Part shown: piece after piece, positions 31,901 to 40,933 of the stretch
Position numbering within the stretch: the first letter of the stretch is position 1
How the letters are laid out: each line of letters starts with the position of its first letter
Source: Magnetospirillum sp.
Lineage (GTDB): Bacteria; Pseudomonadota; Alphaproteobacteria; Rhodospirillales; Magnetospirillaceae
DNA length: 41,498 bases
Assembly (NCBI GenBank): GCA_016183945.1
Contig: JACPDP010000011.1
Coordinates: forward strand, 1 to 41,498
Reading direction: 5' to 3'
Notes under the pieces: model-generated
Told to the model about the DNA's origin: nothing
Seen by the model: the letters and a program-made list of their open reading frames with translations, nothing else
Databases searched by the model: none
Position numbers and translations under genes: made by a program

Positions 31901-32448
31901 GCGAACTGAATTCCCTTCCCGCCGACGAGCGGTCGTTGCTGGTGGTCGATGACGACGATCCCTTCCGCAACAGCCTCGCCCGCGCCATGGAACGCCGCGG
32001 CTTCGCGGTACGTTCGGCAGGCTCCATCACCGATGCCGTGGCGATGGCCGAGGCCGATCCGCCGGCCTACGCGGTGGTCGACCTCCGGCTGGGCGATGGC
32101 AACGGCCTGGAGCTGGTGGGCCGCCTGCGCGGCATCGCCTCGGACATGCGCATCGTTTTGCTGACCGGCTATGGCAACATCGCTTCGGCGGTGTCGGCGG
32201 TGAAGGCGGGCGCCATCGACTACCTGCCCAAGCCGGTGGAGGCCGACCGCCTGATGGCGGTGCTCCTGGGCCGCGAACCCGCTCCCGCCGACGTCATGGA
32301 CCAGCCGATGACACCGGAGCGGGTGCGCTGGGAGCATATTCAGCGGGTCTACGAGGAGTGCGGTCGCAACGTCTCGGAAACCGCGCGGCGCCTGCGCATG
32401 CACCGCCGCACCCTGCAGCGCATCCTGGGCAAGCATGCGCCGCCGTGA
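31897..32448 (+). CDS. regA: Redox response regulator RegA/PrrA/ActR
   Basis: 183 residues from GTG 31897, which overlaps the regB stop (GTGA) and has GGAGAGG 5 bases upstream. The receiver has DDDD at 18-21 and phosphoacceptor Asp62 (VVDLRLGDGNG), Thr in LLTGYGN and Lys in LPKPVEA. A short proline-rich linker leads to the Fis-type HTH, RVYEECGRNVSETARRLRMH then RRTLQRILGKHAPP, nearly invariant in RegA/PrrA/ActR. It controls photosynthesis, respiration, CO2 and N2 fixation genes in relatives. The transcript ends at the hairpin 32463-32487. Confidence 0.95.
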   Translation: MSELNSLPADERSLLVVDDDDPFRNSLARAMERRGFAVRSAGSITDAVAMAEADPPAYAVVDLRLGDGNGLELVGRLRGIASDMRIVLLTGYGNIASAVSAVKAGAIDYLPKPVEADRLMAVLLGREPAPADVMDQPMTPERVRWEHIQRVYEECGRNVSETARRLRMHRRTLQRILGKHAPP

Positions 32449-32462
32449 TGAGAGGCATCAAT

Positions 32463-32487
32463 CCTCCCCTGCCGCAGGCAGGGGAGG
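32463..32487. terminator. Bidirectional hairpin between regA and pyrE
   Basis: A perfect 11-bp stem (32463-32473 with 32477-32487, loop GCA) fills the 43-base gap between the convergent regA and pyrE genes. There is no T-run beyond GTTT on the plus side. It is a member of the CCTCCCC/GGGGAGG palindrome family. Confidence 0.6.
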
Positions 32488-32491
32488 GAGT

Positions 32492-33184
32492 TTACGCGCT
32501 GCGTCCGCCGTGCAGGGTCGACCACTGCACCGGGTCGTGCAGGAACGAGCGGACCTCCTCGATGGTACGCTTGTCGAACTGGCCTTCCTGCTCGGCCACC
32601 TCCAGCACGTCCCACCAGTTGGCGAGATAGGACATCTCGACGTCGATCTCGTTCAGCGACTTCAGGGCGCCGGGGAAGACGCCGTAGAAGAACACCACGA
32701 AGGTATGGTCGATGTGGCCGCCGGCTTGGCGGATGGCATTGACGAAGTTGACCTTGGAGGCGCCGTCCGAGGCCAGGTCCTCCACCAGCACGATACGGCT
32801 GCCTTCCTTGAAGTCGCCCTCGATCTGGGCGTTGCGGCCGAAGCCCTTCGGCTTCTTGCGGATGTAGAGCATGGGCAGCATCATGCGGTCGGCGATCCAG
32901 GCGGCATAGGGAATGCCGGCGGTCTCGCCGCCGGCGATGGCGTCGGCCGATTCGTGGCCGACGTCGCGCAGGATGGCGCTGGTCATCAGCTTGACGATGG
33001 TTGAGCGTGCCCGCGGGAACGAAATCACCTTGCGGCAGTCGACATAGACCGGGCTCGACCACCCCGAGGTCAGGGTATAGGGCTCCTCGGGACGGAAATT
33101 GACCGCGTTGATCTCGAGCAGGATGCGCGCCGTGGTCAGCGCTGCCTGCTTCTGCTCGGGGGTGCGGGAAACGGTTTGTGCCAT
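32492..33184 (-). CDS. pyrE: Orotate phosphoribosyltransferase
   Basis: 230 residues. It catalyses orotate plus PRPP to orotidine 5'-phosphate in pyrimidine synthesis. Seen motifs are YTLTSGWSSPVYVDCRKVIS near the N-terminus, IAGGETAGIPYAAWIADRM, and the PRPP-binding loop IVLVEDLASDGASK at 131-144 (a VEDLxxxG variant common in alphaproteobacterial enzymes). GAGAGGG lies 9 bases before ATG 33184. It shares a 93-base divergent region with the enoyl-CoA hydratase-like gene. Confidence 0.93.
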   Translation of the reverse strand: MAQTVSRTPEQKQAALTTARILLEINAVNFRPEEPYTLTSGWSSPVYVDCRKVISFPRARSTIVKLMTSAILRDVGHESADAIAGGETAGIPYAAWIADRMMLPMLYIRKKPKGFGRNAQIEGDFKEGSRIVLVEDLASDGASKVNFVNAIRQAGGHIDHTFVVFFYGVFPGALKSLNEIDVEMSYLANWWDVLEVAEQEGQFDKRTIEEVRSFLHDPVQWSTLHGGRSA

Positions 33185-33277
33185 GGTCGGATGCCCTCTC
33201 TGTGCCTTGCCGCATGAGGGCGGTATAGGCACAATCGCCCGTTCCTGCAAGCAGACAACTGAGACGGGGTATTGAGA

Positions 33278-34057
33278 ATGTCCGAGGTGATCGAGGTGAT
33301 GCGCGACGGGCCGGTGGCGACGGTGATGCTGAACCGGCCCGACCGCATGAACGCGCTGAACCTGCCCATGTGGCGCGGGCTTGCGGCCGCCTTCAAGGAC
33401 ATCGCCGGCGACAAGACCATCGGCGCGGTGGTGCTGAGGGGATCCGGCACCAAGGCCTTCGCGCCGGGGGCCGACATCGACGAGTTCGACAGCGACCGCG
33501 CCAACGCCGCCCAGGCCAAGGCCTACGACGTGGTCATGCGCAAGGCGCTGGATGCGGTCCGCACCTGCCCCCAGCCGGTGGTGGCGCTGATCTTCGGTCC
33601 CTGCGTCGGCGGCGGCCTCGAACTGGCCTGTTGTTGTGACATGCGGATTTCGGCCAGGTCGGGCAAGTTCGGCGTGCCCATCAACAAGATCTCGGTGGTG
33701 ATGGCCTATCCCGAACTGGCCGTCATCCGCCGCCTCGTCGGCGCCGCCGTGGCGCTGGAAATCCTGCTGGAGGCGCGGGTGTTCGACGCCGACGAGGCCC
33801 TGGCCAAGCGGCTGGTCAACCGCGTCGCCGAGGACGACAAGGCCGAGGAGGAGGCCTACGCCACGGCGCGGCGCATCGCCGCCGGGGCGCCGCTGGCCAA
33901 CCGCTGGCACAAGCGCTTCCTTGCCCGCCTCGACAGCCCCAGCCCGATCACCGAGGCCGAATTGGACGAGTGCTACCGCTTTCTGAAGACGGCGGACTAC
34001 GCGGAAGGGCTGGCGGCGTTCCGGGAAAAGCGACGGCCGGTATTCCAGGGGGAGTAG
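33278..34057 (+). CDS. Enoyl-CoA hydratase/isomerase family protein
   Basis: 259 residues of the crotonase fold. The substrate loop APGADIDEFD and the oxyanion-hole block GPCVGGGLELACCCDMRIS are present, with the first catalytic Glu in GGGLE. The second Glu, expected 20 residues later in the xGxPE motif, is Ile (FGVPINK), and the following GxxPGxGG signature is also missing. Hydratase activity needs both Glu residues, so isomerase, hydrolase or another crotonase reaction is more likely. The start is ATG 33278. It may act on CoA esters from aromatic or fatty acid breakdown, which remains inference. Confidence 0.88.
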   Translation: MSEVIEVMRDGPVATVMLNRPDRMNALNLPMWRGLAAAFKDIAGDKTIGAVVLRGSGTKAFAPGADIDEFDSDRANAAQAKAYDVVMRKALDAVRTCPQPVVALIFGPCVGGGLELACCCDMRISARSGKFGVPINKISVVMAYPELAVIRRLVGAAVALEILLEARVFDADEALAKRLVNRVAEDDKAEEEAYATARRIAAGAPLANRWHKRFLARLDSPSPITEAELDECYRFLKTADYAEGLAAFREKRRPVFQGE

Positions 34058-34069
34058 CGGGGCTTTCCC

Positions 34070-35185
34070 CTACACCTTCACCAGCCCATCCATGGCCTTG
34101 TAGAGGGCGCGCAGCTCGGTGTGGGAGCCCAGAGTGCGGGTCCGCATGCGTTGCGCGACGATGGCCACCGTCTGCGGCCGGCCGGGGCTGCCGAACACCA
34201 GCTTGAAGCTTCTTTCGCCCAGCGTGCGGTAGGCGGCGATCATGCAGGCCGCCGCCTGCGGCATGGACAGCATCAGGCCGCCGAAAATTTCCTGATGGGT
34301 GGCTTCGTTGCACGAGGCCAGCGCCGTCACGAACTCCCGCTTCTCCCATTCGTCGAGGCGCCCCAGCACGGCGGCGAGTTGCACGTCGCGCAGCACCTCC
34401 CACCAGAATTCCTGCTGGTCGCTGAGATCGGCGGGAGCGGCGTCCTTGTTCCATGCCACGGCCTTGGCCGGCGCCGGCGCCGGTGCCCGAGGCGCAGGCG
34501 GCGGTTCCACAACCACGGCCACCGGGGCTGCCGCGGGGGCGGGCGGCGGAGGGGGAGGCGGAGCTGCGGCGGGCGGTGCCGGCACCGCAACCGCCTTGGG
34601 CTTGGCCGGCGCCGCCGCGGCGGCGGCAATGGCGTCGAGCTTTTTCGGTTCGCGAATGTCGAGCAACTCGGGACCCATGCCGAGCACCATGTCCACCGGC
34701 AGGGCGCTGTAGTGCGGCACCAGCGGCACCTGCCACTCGTGGATCAGGTATTCCTTGATGGCCTGATACATTTGGCCGGCTTCGCTGGCGAAATCGTTGG
34801 GGTCGCCGCCCAGCGAGGCGCGAAACTGCCGCTTGGCGTGGGTTCGCACGATCAGGGTAATGACCTCGTGCACGGTCTTGCCGCAACTGAGGCGGACGAA
34901 GTCGTCGCGCACCAAGCGGCCGCGGGCATCCACCAGCAGGTGGGCGAAGGAGTTGCGCCGGTGGCGGAAAATCAACAGGCACCCATGCAGGATGGTGCCG
35001 TTGCTCATGGCGATGGAGTAGAACTGCTCGCCGGTAAAGGCTTTGAACGCGGGGATGAGGTCGCGGAACACCTTCGCCACCGGCCCCTTCAGGGTGTCGG
35101 CGACCAGACGTACGCGAGCGGCACGGTCAACGGGCTGTCCCGCACCGCCGGGCAGTACCGCACCGATGGCGTCATCCCTGGGCAT
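34070..35185 (-). CDS. Hypothetical protein with Pro/Ala-rich linker
   Basis: 371 residues from ATG 35185 (GTG 35191 is also possible; neither has a strong ribosome site). Two globular parts flank a low-complexity stretch (about 190-250) of Ala, Pro and Val repeats. The N-terminal part (QFYSIAMSNGTILHGCLLIF, FRASLGGDPNDFASEAGQMY) and the C-terminal helical part (QQEFWWEVLRDVQLAAVLGR, FGSPGRPQTVAIVAQRM) fit no family I recognise. No membrane segments or signal peptide. The gene is alone, convergent with the hydratase-like gene, 12 bases apart. A modular regulator or scaffold is a guess only. Confidence 0.65.
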   Translation of the reverse strand: MPRDDAIGAVLPGGAGQPVDRAARVRLVADTLKGPVAKVFRDLIPAFKAFTGEQFYSIAMSNGTILHGCLLIFRHRRNSFAHLLVDARGRLVRDDFVRLSCGKTVHEVITLIVRTHAKRQFRASLGGDPNDFASEAGQMYQAIKEYLIHEWQVPLVPHYSALPVDMVLGMGPELLDIREPKKLDAIAAAAAAPAKPKAVAVPAPPAAAPPPPPPPAPAAAPVAVVVEPPPAPRAPAPAPAKAVAWNKDAAPADLSDQQEFWWEVLRDVQLAAVLGRLDEWEKREFVTALASCNEATHQEIFGGLMLSMPQAAACMIAAYRTLGERSFKLVFGSPGRPQTVAIVAQRMRTRTLGSHTELRALYKAMDGLVKV

Positions 35186-35249
35186 GTCCACTTGCCGATT
35201 ATTGTCCGCCGATTCTAGCCGCCGGGCGGCCGCGGCAACAGCTTCAAAT

Positions 35250-37715
35250 TCACATTATTTGTGTCGGAATGACGCGGTCCCTGGGGAAATGCAGGACGAC
35301 GCGGGTGCCGATGTCGACCTCGCTTTCCAAGGTCACGCTGCCGCCGTGGAGTTCCATCAACTGACGGGTCAGCGGCAGGCCGAGGCCGGTGCCCTGATAG
35401 CGGCGTTTCAGGCTGTTCTCCGCCTGGGTGAAGACTTGCATGACCCGCTCGACGTCATCGGGCGCGATGCCGATCCCGGTGTCGGTGACCCGCAGGTCGA
35501 GGCCACCGTCCGCTGCCGGGCCTACCGAAACCTCGACTCGGCCGCCGGGGGGCGTGAATTTGACCGCATTGCCCACCACGTTGAGCAGCGCCTGTTTCAC
35601 CCGGCGGCCATCGCCCAGCAATGCCGGAAGGTCGTCGGCCATGTCCTCGGCCAGCGTCACCTGGCCATGCTCGGCCCGCTCGCGGACCAGGGTCATGATG
35701 AGGTGGACCACCTCGGCGATGTCCAGCGGAGCTTCGCTCAGCACGATGCGCCCGACCTCGATGCGGGCGACGTCGAGAATGTCGTTGATCAGTTGCAGCA
35801 GGTTGCGTCCCGAGTCGTGGATGTCGTGAGCGAACTCGATATATTGCGGCACTCCCAGCGGACCCAGCAACTGGCTTTCCAGAATTTCGGCGAAGCCGAT
35901 GATGGCGTTGAGCGGCGTGCGCAACTCGTGGCTCATCACCGCGAGGAATTCCGATTTGGCCCGGTTGGCCACCTCGGCGGCCTGGCGGGCCTTGTCGAGG
36001 GCCTTTTCGGACTGCTTGCGCAACGTGATGTCGTGGAACACCTGCAACACCGCGAAATCGCCGTCGTCGCCGGGAACCCGTGCCTCGGTCAGCTCATAGA
36101 TCTTGCCGGTGGCGCTCGACAGCCATTCACGGTTGGAGTCGGCGACCCCTTGGTTCTGCCGGCTGCCGCAGATGGGGCAGGTATGGCTGTGGGCGGCGAA
36201 GTAGTCGGCGCAGGTGCTGTCGCCGACCGGACCGAATTCATCCTCCAGCGCGCGGTTGACGTAGACGAAGTGCCCTGTCGCATCGACCAGGGCGATCGCA
36301 TCGCGGATGGCCGCCAGGACCCTGCGCAGGGTGTCGTGCTCGCGTTCCAACGCCCGGCGCAGCGCCTTGAGTTCGGAAATGTCTTCCTTGAAGGCCACGT
36401 AGTTGACCAGGTCGCCGTCAGCACCTTTCACCGGTGCCACCGTCATGGATTCCCAGTAGAGGGTGCCGTCCTTGCGGCAGTTGAGCATCTCGCCGCGCCA
36501 CTCCAGCCCGGTGCTGACGGTGCGCCACAGATCGGCGTAGGCCTCCGTCGGCATGATGGTGGATTTGAACATGCGCGGCGAGCGGCCGACCACCTCGTCG
36601 CGGCCATAGCCGGTCATGTCTGCGAAGCTGGGGTTGACGTATTCGACGGTACCCATGGCGTCGGTGATCATCACCGAAACGGGACTCTGCTCGACGGCCC
36701 GGAACAGCTTGCGCGCCTCCTCCTGCGCCAGCCAGGCGCGGCGCTCGCTGCGGCGCAGGCTCTCCAGCGCCAGTCCCATGGCGGCAAGGCTGGCCAGCAC
36801 CACCCCGTAGAATACCGCCTTCGAGCGGCGCAGGTCATCGAGCAGCAGTTGTTCCAGGGTGGCCGACATGTGGACTTCGGCCTTACTGATCGCATCCAGC
36901 ACCTGATCGTGGGCCACCGCCCAGGCGGTGGCCGAGGCGGCGTCGAGGCCGCCTGTCAGGGCCAGATCGTGCAGTCGGTCGACCTCGATCATGGCCGCAC
37001 CGTTGAGCACGGCGACGGCGTCGTCGCCCAAGGCGCTGGACAGGTGGCTGCGCAGCGATTCGGTGAAGGCGCGGCGCTCGATGTCGGTTTCGACCAGCAG
37101 AGCGCCCACCCCGTCGCGGAGGCCCGGCGTCGACAGCATCGCCATGCCCATCTGCCGGCTGCGATCGATGCGGTCGCGGACATGGGCTAGGTCGATCCGC
37201 GCCGCCATGGCGCCGCCCAGATCGTCGCCCCACAGCCGCGCCGACTGCACCGTGATGCGACCGATCAGGATGTTGAACTGTCGGTAGGCGAACAAGCCGT
37301 CGGCGGCGCCGTCGACCTCGACACGCAGGCCGTCGAGGGTGCTCAGGCCGAACCCGGCACCAGTGCTGCCGGCCAGGGCGGGGGAGCCGGGCCGCGCCAG
37401 GACGGCCTCGAAGTCGCGGCGGCTGTGGTCGGTGACCACCCGCTGGTGGTCGAGCGCACCGCGGGTGTCGCCGCCCTCGCCGGTGAGGTGGGCCGCCGAC
37501 AACCGCCGTTCGATCTGCACCTCGTGCACCAGATACTGCCCGGCGCGGATCAACTGAGCGGCGGCGAGCAGGCGCGAGGAGTGCTGCCAGCCCGCCAGTT
37601 TTTCCGTGACCATGAAGCCGCCGAACAGGAGCAGCGCCAGGGCGGGGGCCAGCACCGCCACCAGCAGGCGGTGGCGGGCTGTCCTGGTGCCGGGCTGGCG
37701 CACCGGGGCGGTCAT
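35250..37715 (-). CDS. NIT-domain PAS-PAS sensor histidine kinase
   Basis: 821 residues. TM1 is at about 17-36 (LLVAVLAPALALLLFGGFMV). It is followed by a periplasmic nitrate/nitrite-sensing (NIT, PF08376-like) region (VHEVQIERRLSAAHLTGEGG, then QRVVTDHSRRDFEAVL), and TM2 near 310-330 (AVFYGVVLASLAAMGLALES). A PAS/PAC domain follows (FRAVEQSPVSVMITD...EDISELKAL), then a second PAS with three clustered cysteines (STCADYFAAHSHTCPICGSR). HisKA has His596 (SHELRTPLNAIIGF) and the HATPase boxes are intact. The family senses nitrate/nitrite or similar anions. ATG 37715 overlaps the stop of the hybrid kinase (TGATG), so the two are coupled. Confidence 0.85.
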   Translation of the reverse strand: MTAPVRQPGTRTARHRLLVAVLAPALALLLFGGFMVTEKLAGWQHSSRLLAAAQLIRAGQYLVHEVQIERRLSAAHLTGEGGDTRGALDHQRVVTDHSRRDFEAVLARPGSPALAGSTGAGFGLSTLDGLRVEVDGAADGLFAYRQFNILIGRITVQSARLWGDDLGGAMAARIDLAHVRDRIDRSRQMGMAMLSTPGLRDGVGALLVETDIERRAFTESLRSHLSSALGDDAVAVLNGAAMIEVDRLHDLALTGGLDAASATAWAVAHDQVLDAISKAEVHMSATLEQLLLDDLRRSKAVFYGVVLASLAAMGLALESLRRSERRAWLAQEEARKLFRAVEQSPVSVMITDAMGTVEYVNPSFADMTGYGRDEVVGRSPRMFKSTIMPTEAYADLWRTVSTGLEWRGEMLNCRKDGTLYWESMTVAPVKGADGDLVNYVAFKEDISELKALRRALEREHDTLRRVLAAIRDAIALVDATGHFVYVNRALEDEFGPVGDSTCADYFAAHSHTCPICGSRQNQGVADSNREWLSSATGKIYELTEARVPGDDGDFAVLQVFHDITLRKQSEKALDKARQAAEVANRAKSEFLAVMSHELRTPLNAIIGFAEILESQLLGPLGVPQYIEFAHDIHDSGRNLLQLINDILDVARIEVGRIVLSEAPLDIAEVVHLIMTLVRERAEHGQVTLAEDMADDLPALLGDGRRVKQALLNVVGNAVKFTPPGGRVEVSVGPAADGGLDLRVTDTGIGIAPDDVERVMQVFTQAENSLKRRYQGTGLGLPLTRQLMELHGGSVTLESEVDIGTRVVLHFPRDRVIPTQIM

Positions 37716-40700
37716 CACGTCGCCTCCGCCGACAGGAGGCCGGCCGGCAGCAGCCGGCCGAGTGCCTCGCGCAGGCGGCCCAGTTCCACCGGCTTGGCCA
37801 GATAGCCATCCATCCCCGCCGCCAGGCAACGCTCGGCCTCGCCGGACAGGGCGTTGGCGGTGAGCGCCAGGATGGGGGTGCGGTGCGTTCCATCCGACTC
37901 TTCGCCACGGATCGCAGCGGTGAGCTGGAAGCCGTCCATCACCGGCATGTGGCAGTCGGTGATCACCAGGTCGAAGCGCTGCCGCCGCCACGCCGCCAGC
38001 GCCGAGGCGCCATCGGGCGCCATCTCGGGTGTGTGGCCGAGCAGGCGCAATTGGCGCAGGATGACCTGCTGGTTCACCGGATGATCTTCCGCCACCAGGA
38101 TGTTCATCCTCTGGACGGCACCTGCCGTTGGCGCGATGGAGTGCGGCACGGCAACCGGCATCGGCATCGACGGGGCGCCGACGCGGCCGGCCATCACCTT
38201 GGCGACCGCCCGCAGCAATGGATCCGCCCCGACCGGGACGCCGAGGAAGCCGAAGCAGTTGGGCAGCCGCTCCAATTCGAGGCGCCGCTTGTCGTTGTCG
38301 ATGACCCGCCAGGGGTCATCGTCGATGAACAGCAGGGGGGCATCCCCCAGTGCGGCCAACTGTCCGGCCGTCATGGCGCCGAGCGCCAGCACCGCAAGGT
38401 CGAACGGCGTGTGGGTATTGGATGCCTTGCGCGAGGCGGCCAGGGCCCCTTCCGCCGCCGGCACCCGCACCACCGCCGCGCCGCATTGCTCGATGCAGCG
38501 GGCGACCAGTGTGCGTTGGGCGGTGTCGGGATGGACCACCAGCACGCGAAGGCCCATGAAGTCGGGCGGCGGGTCGTCGGGCAGCGCAGCCTCGGCCGAG
38601 GCCAGCGGCACGGTGAACCAGAAGGTGGAGCCGGTGCCGGGGGCGCCCTCCACCCCCACCGAGCCCTCCATCAACTCCACCAGCCGGCGCGAGATGGACA
38701 GGCCGAGTCCGGTGCCGCCGTAGCGGCGGGTGGTGGAGGTTTCCGCCTGGGCGAAGGGCTGGAACAGCTGCGCCTTGCTTTCAGGGGTGAGGCCGATGCC
38801 GGTGTCGACCACCCGTACCGAGACCTGTTCACGGCCGTCCTCGGCCCGGCCGTGCCCCTTGGCGAACAGGCGGATGTGACCGCGTTCGGTGAACTTCACC
38901 GCGTTGCCGGCCAGGTTGAACAGAATCTGGCGCAGGCGGACGGGATCGGCCATCAATCGGTCGGGGATCGACGGATCGACGAAGCTGCCCAGCGGCAGCC
39001 CCTTCTTGGATGCCGCCGGGGCCAGTGTCTGCACCACCCCGTCCATCAGTGTCGCCAGCGACACCGGGGTGCGCTCAAGATCAAGGCGGCCGGCCTCGAT
39101 CTTGGAGAAATCGAGCACGTCGTCGATGATGGACAACAGCGACAGCCCGGACTCGCGGACCGTGCCGATCAGGGTGCGCTGCTCCTGGTCAATGTCGGTG
39201 TAGCCCAGCAGCTCCAGCATGCCGATCACCCCATTCATGGGCGTGCGGATCTCATGGCTCATGGCGGCAAGGAAGGCGGACTTGGCCTGATTGGCGGCCT
39301 CGGCGGTCTCCTTGGAGGCGGTCAACTGCCGGATGGCATCGTCGCGTGCCCGCGTCGCCTCGTGGAATTTGGCCAGTACGCGGTTGAACACCGCGGCGAT
39401 CTCGGCCGCCTCGGTCTGCGGCGCCGCGGCCACCGGGTGAGTGAAGGTCTGCGGCGAATCGTGCGCCTCCATCTGGACCAACAGATCGTTGAGGGTGCGC
39501 CGCTTGGCTTCTTCCTCGCGGGCGAAGGCCTCGGCACGCTCGCCCTCAAGGCGGGCCTTCTCGATGGCGTCGCGGCGGAACACTTCGAGGGTGCGGGCCA
39601 TGGCGGCCAGTTCGTCGTCGAGGTCGCGGTCCTCGATCTCGTGGCTCCAGTCACCGGTGGCCCCAGCCTCCATCACCTCGCGCAGGCGGAGCAGCGGTTG
39701 GCGGATGGACTGGCCGATGGTCCAGCTGATCCAGGCGCCCGCCAGCAGCAGCAAGCCGGTGCCGGCAATACCGATGGCCGCCACCCGCACCAGCAGTTCG
39801 TGCGATTTCTGCTGCAACTCCTCTTGGCGGCGGTGGCCCACCATCAGCAGGCGGTCGATGGCCGCCGCCATGGCCTCCTGGCTGGCGTCGACCTCCTGGG
39901 CCAGCACGCTGTTGCGGCGATCGATGGCGCCGATGATGGCGTCCACATCGTTGCGCAGCGCCCGGGAGCGCTTGCCGATCAGCTTCAGCGAGTCGCGCTG
40001 CAACTCGCTGCCGGCCAGTTCGAGCAGCATGGGGATGGCGTCGGTGACCCGCAGCAGGCTGGCCTGGGCGCGGGCGGCACGGGGGGCACTGTGGTTGAAG
40101 TAGAAGAGATTGATCGCGATCAGGCTATCCACGAAGTTCTCATGCGAGCGCACCAGGGCAGGCGCCAGCAGATTGCCCGGCTGGACCCGGGTCGAGGCGT
40201 TGAGGATGGCGTAGAGCCCGGAAATCTCACTGGTGGCCTGCAACACCTGGGTTTCGTAGATGCGCGCCACGTCGGCGTTGATGGTCTTGAGGGTCTGGAA
40301 CCCTTGAACGAAACGCCGCGCCGCGGCGTGCAGCCGGTTGATGTCGTTGTTGTTGGGGTCATCGCGGGCGGTGGTGGCCGCCATGGCGACGAACAGCTCC
40401 TCCGAGCGCCGGGCGGTTTCCTTCAGCACGTCGTCGGTGGGGGTATTGAGGTATTGGCGGATCAGGCTCTGCAGCCGGCTGGCCTGGGCGTCGATGTCGG
40501 CCAGGGCGCTAAGGTGGCTCTGGCTGAGGCGCAACTCGTCGAAATCGGCCAGCACCACCGCGGCGCCGTACCATCCCAGCGATCCCATGGCCAAGGCCAC
40601 CGCCGCGTTGAGCGCCACCACCAGCGGAATGCGCCAGGCGATCGGCAGCGTTCGCATCCATCGCGTCAGCGGCCCACGGCGCTGCTCCTGCCGTGCTATG

Positions 40701-40717
40701 GCCGGTTCGTCCGTCAC
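37715..40717 (-). CDS. Hybrid histidine kinase, TorS-like, with a degenerate first receiver
   Basis: 1000 residues from GTG 40717 (ATG 40657 is an alternative that would leave TM1 close to the end). TM1 is about 30-56, a helical periplasmic domain about 57-308 (TorS-like), TM2 about 312-335, HAMP about 336-390, HisKA with His488 ([10 protein letters not shown]), HATPase ([23 protein letters not shown]). Then comes a pseudo-receiver (about 735-860; [10 protein letters not shown] and [11 protein letters not shown] lack the acidic pocket and phosphoacceptor Asp) and a true receiver (about 871-1000, Asp921, Lys in LAKPVE). No HPt domain. The output partner is not in the window. It is co-transcribed with the NIT kinase. 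Confidence 0.88.
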   Translation of the reverse strand: MTDEPAIARQEQRRGPLTRWMRTLPIAWRIPLVVALNAAVALAMGSLGWYGAAVVLADFDELRLSQSHLSALADIDAQASRLQSLIRQYLNTPTDDVLKETARRSEELFVAMAATTARDDPNNNDINRLHAAARRFVQGFQTLKTINADVARIYETQVLQATSEISGLYAILNASTRVQPGNLLAPALVRSHENFVDSLIAINLFYFNHSAPRAARAQASLLRVTDAIPMLLELAGSELQRDSLKLIGKRSRALRNDVDAIIGAIDRRNSVLAQEVDASQEAMAAAIDRLLMVGHRRQEELQQKSHELLVRVAAIGIAGTGLLLLAGAWISWTIGQSIRQPLLRLREVMEAGATGDWSHEIEDRDLDDELAAMARTLEVFRRDAIEKARLEGERAEAFAREEEAKRRTLNDLLVQMEAHDSPQTFTHPVAAAPQTEAAEIAAVFNRVLAKFHEATRARDDAIRQLTASKETAEAANQAKSAFLAAMSHEIRTPMNGVIGMLELLGYTDIDQEQRTLIGTVRESGLSLLSIIDDVLDFSKIEAGRLDLERTPVSLATLMDGVVQTLAPAASKKGLPLGSFVDPSIPDRLMADPVRLRQILFNLAGNAVKFTERGHIRLFAKGHGRAEDGREQVSVRVVDTGIGLTPESKAQLFQPFAQAETSTTRRYGGTGLGLSISRRLVELMEGSVGVEGAPGTGSTFWFTVPLASAEAALPDDPPPDFMGLRVLVVHPDTAQRTLVARCIEQCGAAVVRVPAAEGALAASRKASNTHTPFDLAVLALGAMTAGQLAALGDAPLLFIDDDPWRVIDNDKRRLELERLPNCFGFLGVPVGADPLLRAVAKVMAGRVGAPSMPMPVAVPHSIAPTAGAVQRMNILVAEDHPVNQQVILRQLRLLGHTPEMAPDGASALAAWRRQRFDLVITDCHMPVMDGFQLTAAIRGEESDGTHRTPILALTANALSGEAERCLAAGMDGYLAKPVELGRLREALGRLLPAGLLSAEAT

Positions 40718-40799
40718 GTGCGGCGCCGCCGTGCGGTGGATGGTTCCCTGGCCACTCCCTGGGTTTCCCTCTTAAATATGCGGCAAATCCCACCCCCCT

Positions 40800-40829
40800 T
40801 TTGTACCCCCCCGCAGGCCTTTGACAAAG
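40800..40829 (-). promoter_or_regulatory. Promoter for the two-kinase operon with overlapping palindrome
   Basis: On the minus strand TTGTCA (40827-40822) and TACAAA (40805-40800) are 16 bases apart, about 83 bases before the hybrid-kinase GTG. The -35 overlaps CTTTGACAAAG (40819-40829), a perfect palindrome that could be an operator. On the plus strand the same place contains TTGACA toward the Rrf2 gene, without a good -10. Confidence 0.4.
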
Positions 40830-40933
40830 CGGGAAGTTCGCCGCATGGGAGCCATGACGTGGCGTTGGTTGACGCTGTCACAGCATTGGCGGACCATACT
40901 TTAGACAAGGATCAGGTGCGAGGCCGGAAGCTC

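Noticed and set aside
37883..40930. A long plus-strand frame running into the Rrf2 gene (1170 codons in all)
   Set aside because: It is antisense to the hybrid kinase with shadow composition; only the part from ATG 40934 has conserved Rrf2 sequence and a ribosome site.
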